In this document: piece after piece, positions 47,302 through 57,795 of the stretch
Numbering within the stretch: position 1 is the stretch's first letter
Layout: every line of letters begins with the position of its first letter
Assembly: GCA_963712715.1 (NCBI GenBank)
Contig: CAVQJI010000020.1
Location: 62,001 to 126,000 of the forward strand
DNA length: 64,000 nucleotides
Direction: 5' to 3'
Origin: JAFEDN01 sp963712715
GTDB lineage: Bacteria > Pseudomonadota > Gammaproteobacteria > Coxiellales > Coxiellaceae
Translations under genes and position numbers: made by a program
The notes under the pieces: model-generated
The model's database searches: none
What the model was told of the DNA's origin: nothing
The model's input: the letters and a program-made list of their open reading frames with translations, nothing else

Positions 47302-49150
47302 TGGGAGAAGTCTCCATATATTTATTAATAAGATTACTGACAGAAACCATATCGGAAGTATTAAATGCTGAAATCAAATTTTTAATTATCGTATTATATT
47401 CTTCGAAAGAATTGAATTTTTTTACTCTGCAACATATGTTTTTGTCGCCAAAATTAATTACGGTAAATATATAACTCACTTTTTCGGTTGTAATTTTCGA
47501 AATAAATATACTAAGTCCTATATTCAAACTAGCCCTGCCATTTTTATATTGATTATAATTTAATGTTTCGACATTATAGCAGAAAAAGGTAGAATTATTT
47601 TTATAATTTTCGAATAAGGTGGTAACTGCATAACGAGAAACTATATCATCCCAATCCATAATAAGTGGCTTTACAAAATTTAAATATATAAATTTTCCAT
47701 CCTGATATTGTTTTATGTTACTTTTACAATTCACCAACTTGTCAAGTAAAGTATGCTCTAATGATTCAGGAAAATATTTTTGTGCAAGCTGTATCGCTCT
47801 TGCTGCATATTTGATTACCTGTACTGTTGTTATCCCGGATAATTCATCAAAAAACCAACCACAACTTGTGTACATTAACATTGCGTTTCGTTGTATTTCT
47901 AATAACATTAAAGCATTGACAGTTTCTTCTTCATTTAAAGCGTGGTTGACATTTTTTGCAAAAAAAACAGATAACGAGTCCGACGATCTGGATAATATAA
48001 CATCGATATAATCATTTCTGGCTTTGACAGGGTCCTTAAATATTTCAAGGCCTTTTTGTGAATATAATCCCCATAGCTTATCGCGAAGCCAATCGAAGGC
48101 CTCACGTAAAGGCGCACGCCAGTTTTGTCGCCAATTACTATGTTCCCCACTATTGCATCCACAAGCACTTTTCCATCGTTCTATTCCATGAATACAGCTC
48201 CATGAGCTATTATCAATAATTTCTACTTCATGGCTGGGTGGATATTTTGCTAAAAATTGTCCGTAGTTAATCAATTTGGCAAAATTATTCTGTTCAATAT
48301 AATTTAATGCATAAGCTAAGGCCATATCACCGTGAATATGATGATGCCCATAAGTTTCCCCATCAGTAGCGATATGAGCAAGCTGCACTTTATTTTTTTG
48401 ATCAGTGAATATGTTATTCATACTGCCCACAAGATTTTCACCTTTCTCCAGAGTAGACGAGAAAGCAACTTCCTGAGAAACCTTGCCATCATAAAAAAAT
48501 ATCACTATTGAGCGATTGTTAGGTAAATTAAGCAAATAAGGCATCGTGGGATCAATAAGTTTGGGCTGAACTTTTTGCCATTCATCACTACCGATTTTAC
48601 GTATCTGTCTGGCCTGGTGTTGAGCTAAAATTGTAAATTTAATTCCCTGTTCGGCCATAAGGACTAAAGAATCAAAGTTTACAGCCGTTTCCGGTAACCA
48701 CATCCCTTCCGGTTTCCTGTTAAAGCGGTGTTCGAAATCCCTTATTCCCCAAATAATTTGTGTTAATTTATCATTCGTATTGGCAAGAGGTAATATTATA
48801 TGATTATAAACTTGTGCTATAGCATTACCATGACCCTCAAATTGTTGCTGACTGTCCTTATCCGCTTTAATAATAGCTAAATATAATTCTCTATTTTTCT
48901 CTTCAATCCAGGATAATAAAGTAGGTCCAAAGTTAAAACTTATCTTTGAATAATTATTAACAATTTTCACTATATCTTTTTTTTCATTCAAAATTTTTGC
49001 ATGAGCGTTGGGCTGGTAACATTCTTCAGTAATACGTTCATTCCAATCATGGTACGGCGCGGCTGAATTTTCTTTTTCGACCGTTTCGAGCCAGGGGTTT
49101 TCCCGAGGAGGTTGATAAAAATGTCCGTGGATGCAAATGTAATGATTCAT
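47294..49150 (-). CDS. GH57-family glycoside hydrolase with DUF3536-type C-terminus
   Basis: This 618-residue protein begins with the GH57 block CIHGHFYQPPRENPWL, followed by the nucleophile region GMWLPETAVN and the general-acid region HIATDGETYGHHH. The C-terminal part (DVILSRSSDSLSVFF, MLMYTSCGWFFDELSG) matches the DUF3536 type that often accompanies treY and glgE genes. These proteins are annotated as alpha-amylase-like; the true reaction is not well settled. It lies 1 bp after glgB and overlaps treY, so it is firmly part of the operon. Confidence 0.88.
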   Translation of the reverse strand: MNHYICIHGHFYQPPRENPWLETVEKENSAAPYHDWNERITEECYQPNAHAKILNEKKDIVKIVNNYSKISFNFGPTLLSWIEEKNRELYLAIIKADKDSQQQFEGHGNAIAQVYNHIILPLANTNDKLTQIIWGIRDFEHRFNRKPEGMWLPETAVNFDSLVLMAEQGIKFTILAQHQARQIRKIGSDEWQKVQPKLIDPTMPYLLNLPNNRSIVIFFYDGKVSQEVAFSSTLEKGENLVGSMNNIFTDQKNKVQLAHIATDGETYGHHHIHGDMALAYALNYIEQNNFAKLINYGQFLAKYPPSHEVEIIDNSSWSCIHGIERWKSACGCNSGEHSNWRQNWRAPLREAFDWLRDKLWGLYSQKGLEIFKDPVKARNDYIDVILSRSSDSLSVFFAKNVNHALNEEETVNALMLLEIQRNAMLMYTSCGWFFDELSGITTVQVIKYAARAIQLAQKYFPESLEHTLLDKLVNCKSNIKQYQDGKFIYLNFVKPLIMDWDDIVSRYAVTTLFENYKNNSTFFCYNVETLNYNQYKNGRASLNIGLSIFISKITTEKVSYIFTVINFGDKNICCRVKKFNSFEEYNTIIKNLISAFNTSDMVSVSNLINKYMETSPSV

Positions 49151-49151
49151 A

Positions 49152-51055
49152 TCAGACTTGATCCGGTTTTAAAATAATAACACTTAACGGAGGAAGTATG
49201 AGTTGTAAGGAATGAGCACGATTATGCAAAGCTTCCGGAAATGTCTTCAGGTCATTCTCATTTTTTTTATCGCTGCCGCCATATATTTCCTTATCACTAT
49301 TTAATATTTCATGCCATATTCCTTGAAAAGGTACCCCAATTTTATACTGGAAGTGAGTAGTTGGCGTTGCATTTACAATAATTAATAAAATCTTTTTATC
49401 GCGTGAGTACCTTAAATAAGAACAGATACTCTGGTTATAGTCAGAGCAATCTATCCATTCAAAACCAGTGTATTCATGGTCTAGTTCATACAACGCAGGT
49501 TCATTGCGGTATAAATGATTTAAATGTTGAACCCAAAGTTTTATTCCTTGATGTCGTTCATATTTTAATAAAGACCAATCCATACCGGTATCATGAGACC
49601 ATTCGTTCCATTGCGCAATTTCACCTCCCATGAAAATTAGTTTTTTACCCGGTTGGGTATACTGATATCCGAATAATAACCTTAAATTTGCAAATTTTTG
49701 CCAATCATCTCCTGGCATTTTTCCGATAAGAGATCCTTTACCGTGCACCACTTCGTCATGTGATAAAGGTAAAATAAAATTTTCTGTATAAGCGTAGAGC
49801 ATACGAAAAGTAATCTGGTCATGGTGAAAACTTCTATAAACTGGGTCTTTACTTAAATATGAAAGCGTATCGTGCATCCATCCCATATCCCATTTATAAC
49901 CAAATCCAAGGCCGCCCAAATAAGTAGGCCTGGAGACCATTCCCCATGCAGTGGATTCTTCAGCAATCATTTGCACGTCAGGAAAATTTTTATAAATGGT
50001 TTCATTGAGCTGACGCAAAAAGTCTATCGCTTCAAGATTTTCTCTGCCACCATACTTATTAGGTATCCATTCTCCCGGTTTACGTGAATAATCAAGGTAC
50101 AACATGGAAGCGACTGCATCCACTCTTAATCCATCAATATGGAAAAATTCAAGCCAAAACCTTGCACTGCTGATTAAAAAACTTCTGACCTCGTGTCTTC
50201 CATAATTGAAAATCGCGCTATTCCAATCAGGGTGGTAGCCCAGTTTTGGATCCGCATGTTCGTAAAGATGAGTACCGTCAAAAAAATACAATCCATGTTC
50301 ATCATTTGGAAAATGCGAGGGGACCCAGTCTAAAATGACGCCAATTTCGTTTTGATGTAAAAAATCAATTAAATATTGAAAATCCTCTGGATTTCCATAC
50401 CGGCTGGTTGGCGCAAAATATCCAGTAGTCTGATATCCCCATGACCCAAAAAATGGATGTTCGCATAAAGGCATAAATTCTACATGTGTAAATCCCATTT
50501 CTTTAACGTACTCAGCTAATGGCTTGGCGATCTCTCGGTATGTTAGGGAACGGTTATCCCCTTCCCAATTCTCAGCCATGAACCGAGATGTAATTCGTAG
50601 ATAGAGAGCGGTTTTTGATGACTTTGACGGAATCCTCTTGAATTCATCCATACATCATCATTCCAGGAAAAATTATTTACCCAAACCTTTGTTGCGGTAC
50701 AAGGCGGCGTTTCGAAGTAAAATCCAAATGGATCGGCTTTTTCGCAGGTATAATTTCCCTGATTTGAGACAATGTAATATTTATAACATTGCCCAATAGC
50801 GATATTTCCAAAAAAACCACACCATATTCCCGAACTGTCCTCTGGATGTAAGGGATGGGATTTTTTATTCCAGCCGTTAAAATCACCTATTAAATAAACC
50901 TGAGAAGCATTTGGGGCCCAAACCGCAAAATTAAATCCGGGTTTTTTATGTTCATCGAAAGCGGGATGTGATCCTAAAATTTGATAAAGCCGACTATGCG
51001 TTCCTTCATTGAACAGATAAATATCTTCTTTAGTCATCAAAGAATGATTAGACAT
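49152..51055 (-). pseudogene. glgB: 1,4-alpha-glucan branching enzyme, one frameshift as sequenced
   Basis: The N-terminal part (51055 to about 50570) has the CBM48 domain (FNFAVWAPNASQVYLIGDFN) and YELHLGSW. After a one-base shift the rest has GFTHVEFMPLCEHPF, GLRVDAVASMLYLDYSR (nucleophile), AEESTAW (acid) and SHDEVVHGKGS. The break is at TT 50569-50570; a third T would join the parts into a normal enzyme of about 635 residues that lacks the long GlgB N1 domain. It introduces alpha-1,6 branches in the GlgE route. The reading frame upstream runs into malQ without a stop. All catalytic motifs are preserved, so sequencing error is likely. Confidence 0.88.
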
Positions 51056-53141
51056 ACTACCTATCTCTTTACGAATCAGAGAAATATTATAAATTGTAGT
51101 ACATAGAAATTTGTTTTTGGTCCATTTTTCAAAACTAAATTTAAATTTCTTTTGCCAGTTGGGATAGGTCTTTCCAGAGTTGGGAACATTTTGTGGCATA
51201 GTTTCAAGCCATAAATCTTCTAAATTGATTAATAAATATTTACTGGGATCATTGGCCAATCTGTATAATGAATCCTGTAATATGTGTTTTAATTGATGAA
51301 TCGATAATTTCATTTTTCCAGACGGATTGAGCGTTTTCCTACGCTGCCATTCTTCAGCTGCGGTCAGTTTTGACAAAAATCTGCTTTTCCTTCGTGATAT
51401 AATGTCTAAACCTTGCACGTAGGCGGTAAACATAGGCATATCGTGTGTATTTAAACTGCTTATACTTTCATTCCGAATTTTCGTAAGATTTTTTTTAAAG
51501 GCGCTAATCTCATCTGGAGGATACGCATAGAATATAAATGATGTTTTATTATTTTTTTATTGACGTAATGCGGCACATTGCCGAGATTTTCACCTATGAT
51601 TTCTATTTTATAGCGCTGCGATTCCAAGGATATAATGGCATAGAATTCTTCTGCTGAATAATGAATATAGGCGCCTTGACTGGCTTTGAAATCTTTGGGA
51701 ATACAGTATAAACGATGCAATCCCATGACATGATCGAGTCTCAATAAATTTACATAAGGAATTATTTGGCGCAAAGTTTGTATAAAGTATTGATAATTAG
51801 TTTCTTTAAAAGGTGAGGTATTAAAGGTGGAAATCCCCATTTTTGTCCTTTGGTGAACACGGCATTTATCGGCGACCCTATTTGCAAATTATGAGCGAAT
51901 AAATGCTGATTTTTCCACACATCGTAGCCATTAGGATGAACTCCTAAAGGCATGTCTAAATACAAATCAACATTTTTTCTGGTAAACTCGTCCGCTAATT
52001 CTTTAATTTGAAGTTGAATTTGCCACTGGCAGTAAAGAAAATAATTTTTGGTTTGAGGTTGGTAATCACCATCATGGATAATGCCTGCTTTTAATTTATC
52101 TGGCCATAAAGGCCATGGCTTCCCCTGTATTTCATGAACCGCAAGAAAATTTGCATAATCAATGACTCCGGGATTGTTTTTACAAAATAATTCAAATTTT
52201 TGATGGCGCTCCAGGTCAGCGCTCAAAAAAAATTCATTAGATAAAATTTCAATTAATTTTCTCTTGAGAGAATAAATTTTAGAATAATCAACAAGGGAAT
52301 TCGCTTCCAATTTTTTTATTTTTTCCTGAAAACCTTTATTATGATACAATCTTTGAGCGGTAATATTATTTGAAAATTCGGGTATTTTAACAATATCTAA
52401 ATAGAATTCATTGAAAAATAATTTGCTGATAGGCGAATATGGACTTGATTCAAAATCTTTTTGTAAAAATTGTGAAAAAATAGGCAAGGTACCAATTAAA
52501 TTTCCATCATGATCAGCAACCCAATTCATTAACAGGTTAAGATCAGCCAAATTACCGGCTCCAAAATTAGCTCTGGAACGCAATGCATATATAGGAGCAA
52601 ATAATCCCCATTTTTTTTGCTTATCTTTAGATATATAAGCGTGTTTTGGTGCGGAAATTACCATGCAAGAATAATTACGTTCTTTTATCTGTATATTTAA
52701 TTGATGATAGCCTAAAGGTAAATTTTTTAAATATTCTAATGATTTGACTACATAGTTATTATTATCAAAGCTTTTTTTTTGCAATGTTTCACTCCTGGAG
52801 AGGGAATGAGTCCAGGTTATATTATTTGAATCATCCAACAAAAGATGACAATGAATATTGGAATGACTAGATTTTTCTGGAAGAAGTAGTTTTACTATTA
52901 ATTTACCGTTCCAGGCTACCGTAACCGGGGGCAATATTTTTTGAAAAATAGCATTGCATTTTTCCAATAAAACATTTTTTATTTCTTTTTCTGAGTTTAC
53001 ATCAACATTAAAAGCACATAAAATAGCTAATAAAGTCTCTTTTTCTACGAATTTCTTTTGTCTGAAGGAATCATAATAAGCAGTTTGAATATTATATAGT
53101 TTGGCTAATTGATGCAGATCACCCAATTTATTGTGATTCAT
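51056..53141 (-). pseudogene. malQ: 4-alpha-glucanotransferase, two frameshifts as sequenced
   Basis: The pieces together form a GH77 amylomaltase that moves maltooligosaccharide segments between glucans. Seen are YALRSRANFGAGNLADL, KNVDLYLDMPLGVHPNGYDVW, GQKWGFPPL, LLRLDHVMGLHRLY (nucleophile), GENLG, LNTHDMPMF and the C-terminal INLEDLWLETMPQNVPNSG. The frame breaks at TTT 51805-51807 and TTTT 51478-51481; one more T (A in the gene) repairs each. The last part stays open into glgB, giving an apparent MalQ-GlgB fusion. Its ATG overlaps the treS-mak stop as ATGA. All catalytic motifs are intact. Confidence 0.88.
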
Positions 53142-56100
53142 TGTAATAAATCTAATAAACCCTTGCAGGGGATTAATAACCAGTCCGGTCTATTGTTTAA
53201 TTCATAATTAATTTCGTAGATAGTTTTTTCTAGCATTAAGGCTTGCAATAAAATAGAATTTTCTTCAGCATTCGGAGATAATAAATTATTCTGAGAAGAA
53301 ACTTTTTTATAGCCATTTAAAAAATAAGCGCAACACCATCCATACCAGAATTTCCCCCAATACTCCAGATTTTCGTTAGATTTGTTCATGACATCGGCTT
53401 GTGTAGCATAATGAAAAGAACGCAGCATACCGGCTATATCACGTAAAGGTGAACGTTTAATTCGGCGTTCCGACAGCGATCTAGCCGGTTCTCCTTCGAA
53501 ATCAACAATAAAAAAATCTTTACCTGTAAATAGAACTTGTCCTAAATGAAAGTCACCGTGACAACGTATTCTCATCCCGGATATTTTATTCTCTAATAAC
53601 TTTTTAAGTACAGCATCTATAGAAGGTTGCGATTTCAATACTGAAGAAATTATTTCCTGGCTGAATTCATCCATTTGGGGAATTTTTTTATTAAGTTGGT
53701 GAATGGTTCTTCCAAGCAGCCCTTTAATAGATTGATATAAGCTACGCTGATATAGAGTTGAAAAGGGTAACGGAGCAAAATTTTCATCTTTATCGTCAGA
53801 AGCTAAAGCAGCATGCATTTCTGCAGTTCTTTGCCCTAATAAATAAATTAAATGAATATATTCACCTAATAATTCTTTTATTTCTTCAGAAGCCTGAATT
53901 GGAGGGCCGAATAATCGCAGCGGCGATGGGATATATAAGTCAGCTCTTTTAACAGGATTCACAGATAATGCAATTTCAAAAAAACGGTTTACATTCTCAA
54001 GGGTATAATCCCAGGCATTATATTCATGAGGTATATATTCATGTAATGCGCTGAGTATAATAGTCTCAGTACGTTCATCTTTATATTCAGTATATCCCAG
54101 AAGTCGTGGTGTATTTTTAAATTCGGCTTTTTCCGTTAAAAATTTCCCGATCTCTATGTCCGGATTGATTCCCTGCTGACAGCGCCGATAATTCTTTAGA
54201 ATAAAACTCTGGTCGAATATAATAGAAGTATTGCTTTGCTCGGTTTTAATCGGTTGTGCTTCTAATTTAGATTTATAGCGAATTTTATGGAGTGACTTTG
54301 CAATTAATTTACCGTTTAATCCTTTAATTTTTTTATTTTCAGCAATATTGTTCAGAAGTGTTAATGTAAACTCACGTTTGAAATAAGCATCAATTAAATA
54401 TTTATTTGATTTTGTCAAATTAGCAATAATCGATTGGGGATATTGTTTCTTTAATAGTTTGGCTTCTGATTCATTGACAGAAGCAATAGATAGACAATAG
54501 ATTTCTTCTTCATCCTTGAATAAATTAACCTGAATGAGAAGCGTAAATATATTTTTATTTTTCATTGGTATGGATAACATTTCGATTACTTTTAATTTCT
54601 TAATATTGTGTCCTTTAGCTGCAAACCACCTTTGTTTGACTAAGTAAAAAGACAATATTTTCTCAAGATCGGAACGATTTCCTGGTTGTAATAAGTCTTC
54701 GCAATCGGAACAATCTAATTTCTGCGTTACATAGGTGGCCGCCATTGCGGTTTGGTCATCTTTTTGCTTTATTAAAAACCAAAAAAATCCATAAGCATTT
54801 AGTGAAATTGTGTAGGGTGTGTTTTTTATAGTTTGGAAACTGGTATGTCCAAATAATTCAAACAGTTCCTTTCCTTCCCATTCAGTCAGGTCCAGTTCGG
54901 CTTGTTCTGGGTAACGGGAAAAATTGGCAACGACTAGAATTGTTTGAGTTTGATATTCATTGATGAATGCAAAAATTTTAGGATTTTCAGGAAATAAAAG
55001 CCGTATAGTACCTAAAGCAAATGCCGGGAACTTTTTTCTAAGTTCTATAAGATGTTTGGTCCACCATAACAAGGATTCTGTATTATTCTGTTGATTAGCG
55101 ACATTGACGGTTTCATAATGATATTCGGGGTCTACAATTAAAGGTAAATACAGACTTTGTGGGTGAGCTTTTGAAAACCCGGCATTTTTATTTGGCTCCC
55201 ATTGCATGGGTGTGCGTACGCCGTTCCGGTCTCCCAGGAAAAAATTATCTCCCATGCCAATTTCGTCACCATAATAAATCACCGGAGTTCCCGGTAAAGA
55301 AAACAGTAATGCGTTTAATAATTCAATTTTTTTTCTATTATTATTTAACAACGGCGCTAAACGCCTGCGAATTCCTAAATTAATGCGTGCTTTTGGATGT
55401 TCAGCGTAATATCGATACATATAGTCACGTTCTTCGTCCGTGACCATTTCCAGAGTTAATTCATCATGATTTCTTAAAAAAATAGCCCATTGACAGTTGG
55501 CAGGAATAGCGGGAGTTTGCTGGATAATATCGACAAGCGGAAAACGATCTTCCATTCGTAACGACATAAACATTCGGGGCATTAACGGGAAATGAAATGC
55601 CATGTTACATTCGTCACCTTGTCCAAAGTAGGCTACCGCATCTTCGGGCCATTGATTCGCTTCAGCCAACAGCATCCGGTCATTAAAATTTTCATCAATA
55701 TGTTTGCGCACTATTTTTAGAAATTGATGTGTTTCTTCAAGATTTTCACAGTTGGTTCCTTCTTTTTCATATAGATAAGGGACTGCGTCCAGGCGTAATC
55801 CATCTACACCTAAATTTAACCAGAAATCTATCCAGCCTAATACCGCTTTTTGCACGTCTTTGTTTTCAAAATTTAGATCGGGTTGATGTGAATAGAATCT
55901 ATGCCAATAATAAGCATTGGCTACAGAATCCCAGGTCCAGTTAGAACTTTCAAAATCTTTAAAAATTATTCGCGCATCTTTATATTCTTCGCCCGAATCA
56001 CTCCAAACGTAAAAATTTCTCCATTTAGAGCCTGATTTTGCCTTGCGGGCACGTTGAAACCAGGGATGCTGATCTGAAGTATGGTTCATGACGAGTTCGG

Positions 56101-56398
56101 TAATGATACGAATATTACGGCGGTGGGCTTCGTAAATTAGAGATTTCACATCGTTTAAATGACCATAAGCGGGATTTACCCGAGTATAATCAGCAATATC
56201 ATATCCGTCATCTTTTAATGGCGAGGGATAGAAAGGCAGCATCCAGATAGCCGTTACGCCAAGATCCTGCAGATAATCTAATTTTTCAATGAGACCAATA
56301 AAATCTCCATTACCATCATTATTGCTATCAAAAAAAGCTCGTATATGAAGCTCATATATAATGGCTTCCTGATACCATTGTGGTAAAAATTTAGTCAT
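53138..56398 (-). CDS. treS-mak: Trehalose synthase / maltokinase fusion
   Basis: Residues 1 to about 560 are a GH13_16 trehalose synthase, interconverting trehalose and maltose: DDGYDIADY, MNHTSDQHPWF, GLRLDAVPYLYE (nucleophile Asp204), LLAEANQWPED (acid Glu246), FLRNHDELTLEM. From about 600 to the end is a maltokinase (Pep2/Mak) with LVKQRWFAAKGHNI, the catalytic CHGDFHLGQVL and the metal-binding IVDFEGEP. It turns trehalose into maltose 1-phosphate for GlgE. The ATG at 56398 starts with the family sequence FLPQWYQEAIIYELH; a TTG at 56449 is less likely. It is the first gene of the minus-strand operon. Confidence 0.95.
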   Translation of the reverse strand: MTKFLPQWYQEAIIYELHIRAFFDSNNDGNGDFIGLIEKLDYLQDLGVTAIWMLPFYPSPLKDDGYDIADYTRVNPAYGHLNDVKSLIYEAHRRNIRIITELVMNHTSDQHPWFQRARKAKSGSKWRNFYVWSDSGEEYKDARIIFKDFESSNWTWDSVANAYYWHRFYSHQPDLNFENKDVQKAVLGWIDFWLNLGVDGLRLDAVPYLYEKEGTNCENLEETHQFLKIVRKHIDENFNDRMLLAEANQWPEDAVAYFGQGDECNMAFHFPLMPRMFMSLRMEDRFPLVDIIQQTPAIPANCQWAIFLRNHDELTLEMVTDEERDYMYRYYAEHPKARINLGIRRRLAPLLNNNRKKIELLNALLFSLPGTPVIYYGDEIGMGDNFFLGDRNGVRTPMQWEPNKNAGFSKAHPQSLYLPLIVDPEYHYETVNVANQQNNTESLLWWTKHLIELRKKFPAFALGTIRLLFPENPKIFAFINEYQTQTILVVANFSRYPEQAELDLTEWEGKELFELFGHTSFQTIKNTPYTISLNAYGFFWFLIKQKDDQTAMAATYVTQKLDCSDCEDLLQPGNRSDLEKILSFYLVKQRWFAAKGHNIKKLKVIEMLSIPMKNKNIFTLLIQVNLFKDEEEIYCLSIASVNESEAKLLKKQYPQSIIANLTKSNKYLIDAYFKREFTLTLLNNIAENKKIKGLNGKLIAKSLHKIRYKSKLEAQPIKTEQSNTSIIFDQSFILKNYRRCQQGINPDIEIGKFLTEKAEFKNTPRLLGYTEYKDERTETIILSALHEYIPHEYNAWDYTLENVNRFFEIALSVNPVKRADLYIPSPLRLFGPPIQASEEIKELLGEYIHLIYLLGQRTAEMHAALASDDKDENFAPLPFSTLYQRSLYQSIKGLLGRTIHQLNKKIPQMDEFSQEIISSVLKSQPSIDAVLKKLLENKISGMRIRCHGDFHLGQVLFTGKDFFIVDFEGEPARSLSERRIKRSPLRDIAGMLRSFHYATQADVMNKSNENLEYWGKFWYGWCCAYFLNGYKKVSSQNNLLSPNAEENSILLQALMLEKTIYEINYELNNRPDWLLIPCKGLLDLLQ

Positions 56399-56485
56399 AA
56401 ATCTCACATTAAATTTAGGTAATGAAATAATTAAATCACATAAACCCAATCTTGGCGAATTACTGCTTATTTTTTGTTATAATGT

Positions 56486-56670
56486 TTATACTCAAAGCGA
56501 TTAGGTTTTCGGTGTTCTAGCATCCCATTGACCGGCGATTTTGAAACGTTCTTCCTTCGAAAAACCTTGAAATACAACGAGTATTCCTGCGGCTTTTCTC
56601 AGTCAGAACGTTTCAATCTCACCGGTCACTGGGCGCTATAACACCGAAAACCTGATCATTTTGAGTATAT
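56486..56670. repeat. Long inverted repeat between treS-mak and otsB
   Basis: The arms 56486-56553 and 56603-56670 are near-perfect inverted complements (share TACTCAAA, AGGTTTTCGGTGTT, GACCGG and TTGAAACGTTCT) around a loop of about 50 bp. The sequence is unrelated to the 88-bp core family. It lies in the divergent promoter region of the island. It could be a different MITE or a regulatory structure. Confidence 0.7.
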
Positions 56671-56768
56671 TAGTAGGCACTTTCAATCATTTTTATTTAA
56701 ATTTTTTATTCATTTATAAACGGTGCCAGGAATTCTTCATAAAAATATCATTTTAGGATAATGATTTG

Positions 56769-57611
56769 ATGAACCCCACGATTCGGCGTCTTAAAGATTA
56801 TCATACGCTCCCTGATGCGTTGGCTGTTTCCGCCGATTTAATGAAACATCTAACACAATTCAGGCTAATTGTTTTTTTGGATTACGATGGGACAATAACG
56901 CCTATTATGCCTCATCCTGAACAAGCCATCATCAGTGAAGAAATTCGGCAAGTAATTCTGGAATTATCACATGTCACGCCTGTAGGAATTGTTAGCGGAC
57001 GTGATAAACATAATATACAGAAATTGTTGAATTTGCCTAATTTATATTATATCGGAAATCACGGTTTTGATATTGAAGGGCCGCCGCCGGACTCTATTCA
57101 GTATGAAGTAGGAATCGAGTATTTACCGATATTGAAGAAATGCTACCGCGAACTTCAGTCTAATTTATCAAAAATTCCGGGGCTTCAATTTGAACCTAAG
57201 CGGTTGACGGATACAATTCATTACCGATTTACTGCGGAAAAAGATGTGGATCTTCTATTCAAAATTACGCGCCATACCGTTGGTAATTATCCCCAACTTA
57301 AAATCAGTACAGGGAAAAAAGTATTAGAAATTCGACCCAATGTTGATTGGGACAAAGGCAAAGCAGTTCAATGGCTGGCGGGAATTTTAGGATTTAATCA
57401 ACCGAATACACGCATCCTTTACCTGGGGGATGACCTCACCGATGAGGATGCTTTTCGAATTCTACCTAACCACGCTATTGGTATTTTAGTAGGTAATCAT
57501 TCTGATCAAACTTATGCGGAATATCATCTTGAAGATTCAGAACAAGTAATGATTTTTTTAAAAAATTTAACTCAAAATATATTACGACCACGTCATCATG
57601 ACAATGATTAA
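56769..57611 (+). CDS. otsB: Trehalose-6-phosphate phosphatase
   Basis: This 280-residue HAD enzyme has an intact motif I, IVFLDYDGTITP (Asp38, Asp40), GIVSGRD, the substrate motif GNHGFDIEGP, and GDDLTDEDAFRIL. It releases trehalose from trehalose 6-phosphate and can supply the activity missing in the OtsA C-terminal domain. The ATG at 56769 has an AGGA site about 10 nt upstream. It is divergent from treS-mak, and a palindromic core repeat starts 1 bp after its stop. Confidence 0.95.
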   Translation: MNPTIRRLKDYHTLPDALAVSADLMKHLTQFRLIVFLDYDGTITPIMPHPEQAIISEEIRQVILELSHVTPVGIVSGRDKHNIQKLLNLPNLYYIGNHGFDIEGPPPDSIQYEVGIEYLPILKKCYRELQSNLSKIPGLQFEPKRLTDTIHYRFTAEKDVDLLFKITRHTVGNYPQLKISTGKKVLEIRPNVDWDKGKAVQWLAGILGFNQPNTRILYLGDDLTDEDAFRILPNHAIGILVGNHSDQTYAEYHLEDSEQVMIFLKNLTQNILRPRHHDND

Positions 57612-57612
57612 T

Positions 57613-57700
57613 AGTCATTGCGAGCGCCAGCAAAACAATCCAGTTCGCACTTCGAACAATGCCCTGCACTGGATTGCTTCGCTGGCGCTCGCAATGACGG
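57613..57700. repeat. 88-bp palindromic core repeat, copy 6
   Basis: AGTCATTGCGAGCGCCAGC on the left and GCTGGCGCTCGCAATGACG on the right form a long stem directly after the otsB stop. It has no outer MITE arms. It could act as a terminator or mRNA end for otsB. Confidence 0.8.
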
Positions 57701-57795
57701 ATTAGCCTAAAATCAGAATGTTGATTGGGAAAAACGGTATTATTGGTCTACAATTAAAGATCAGAAATTTTTCTTAGACATGAGTTTCTTTATTT

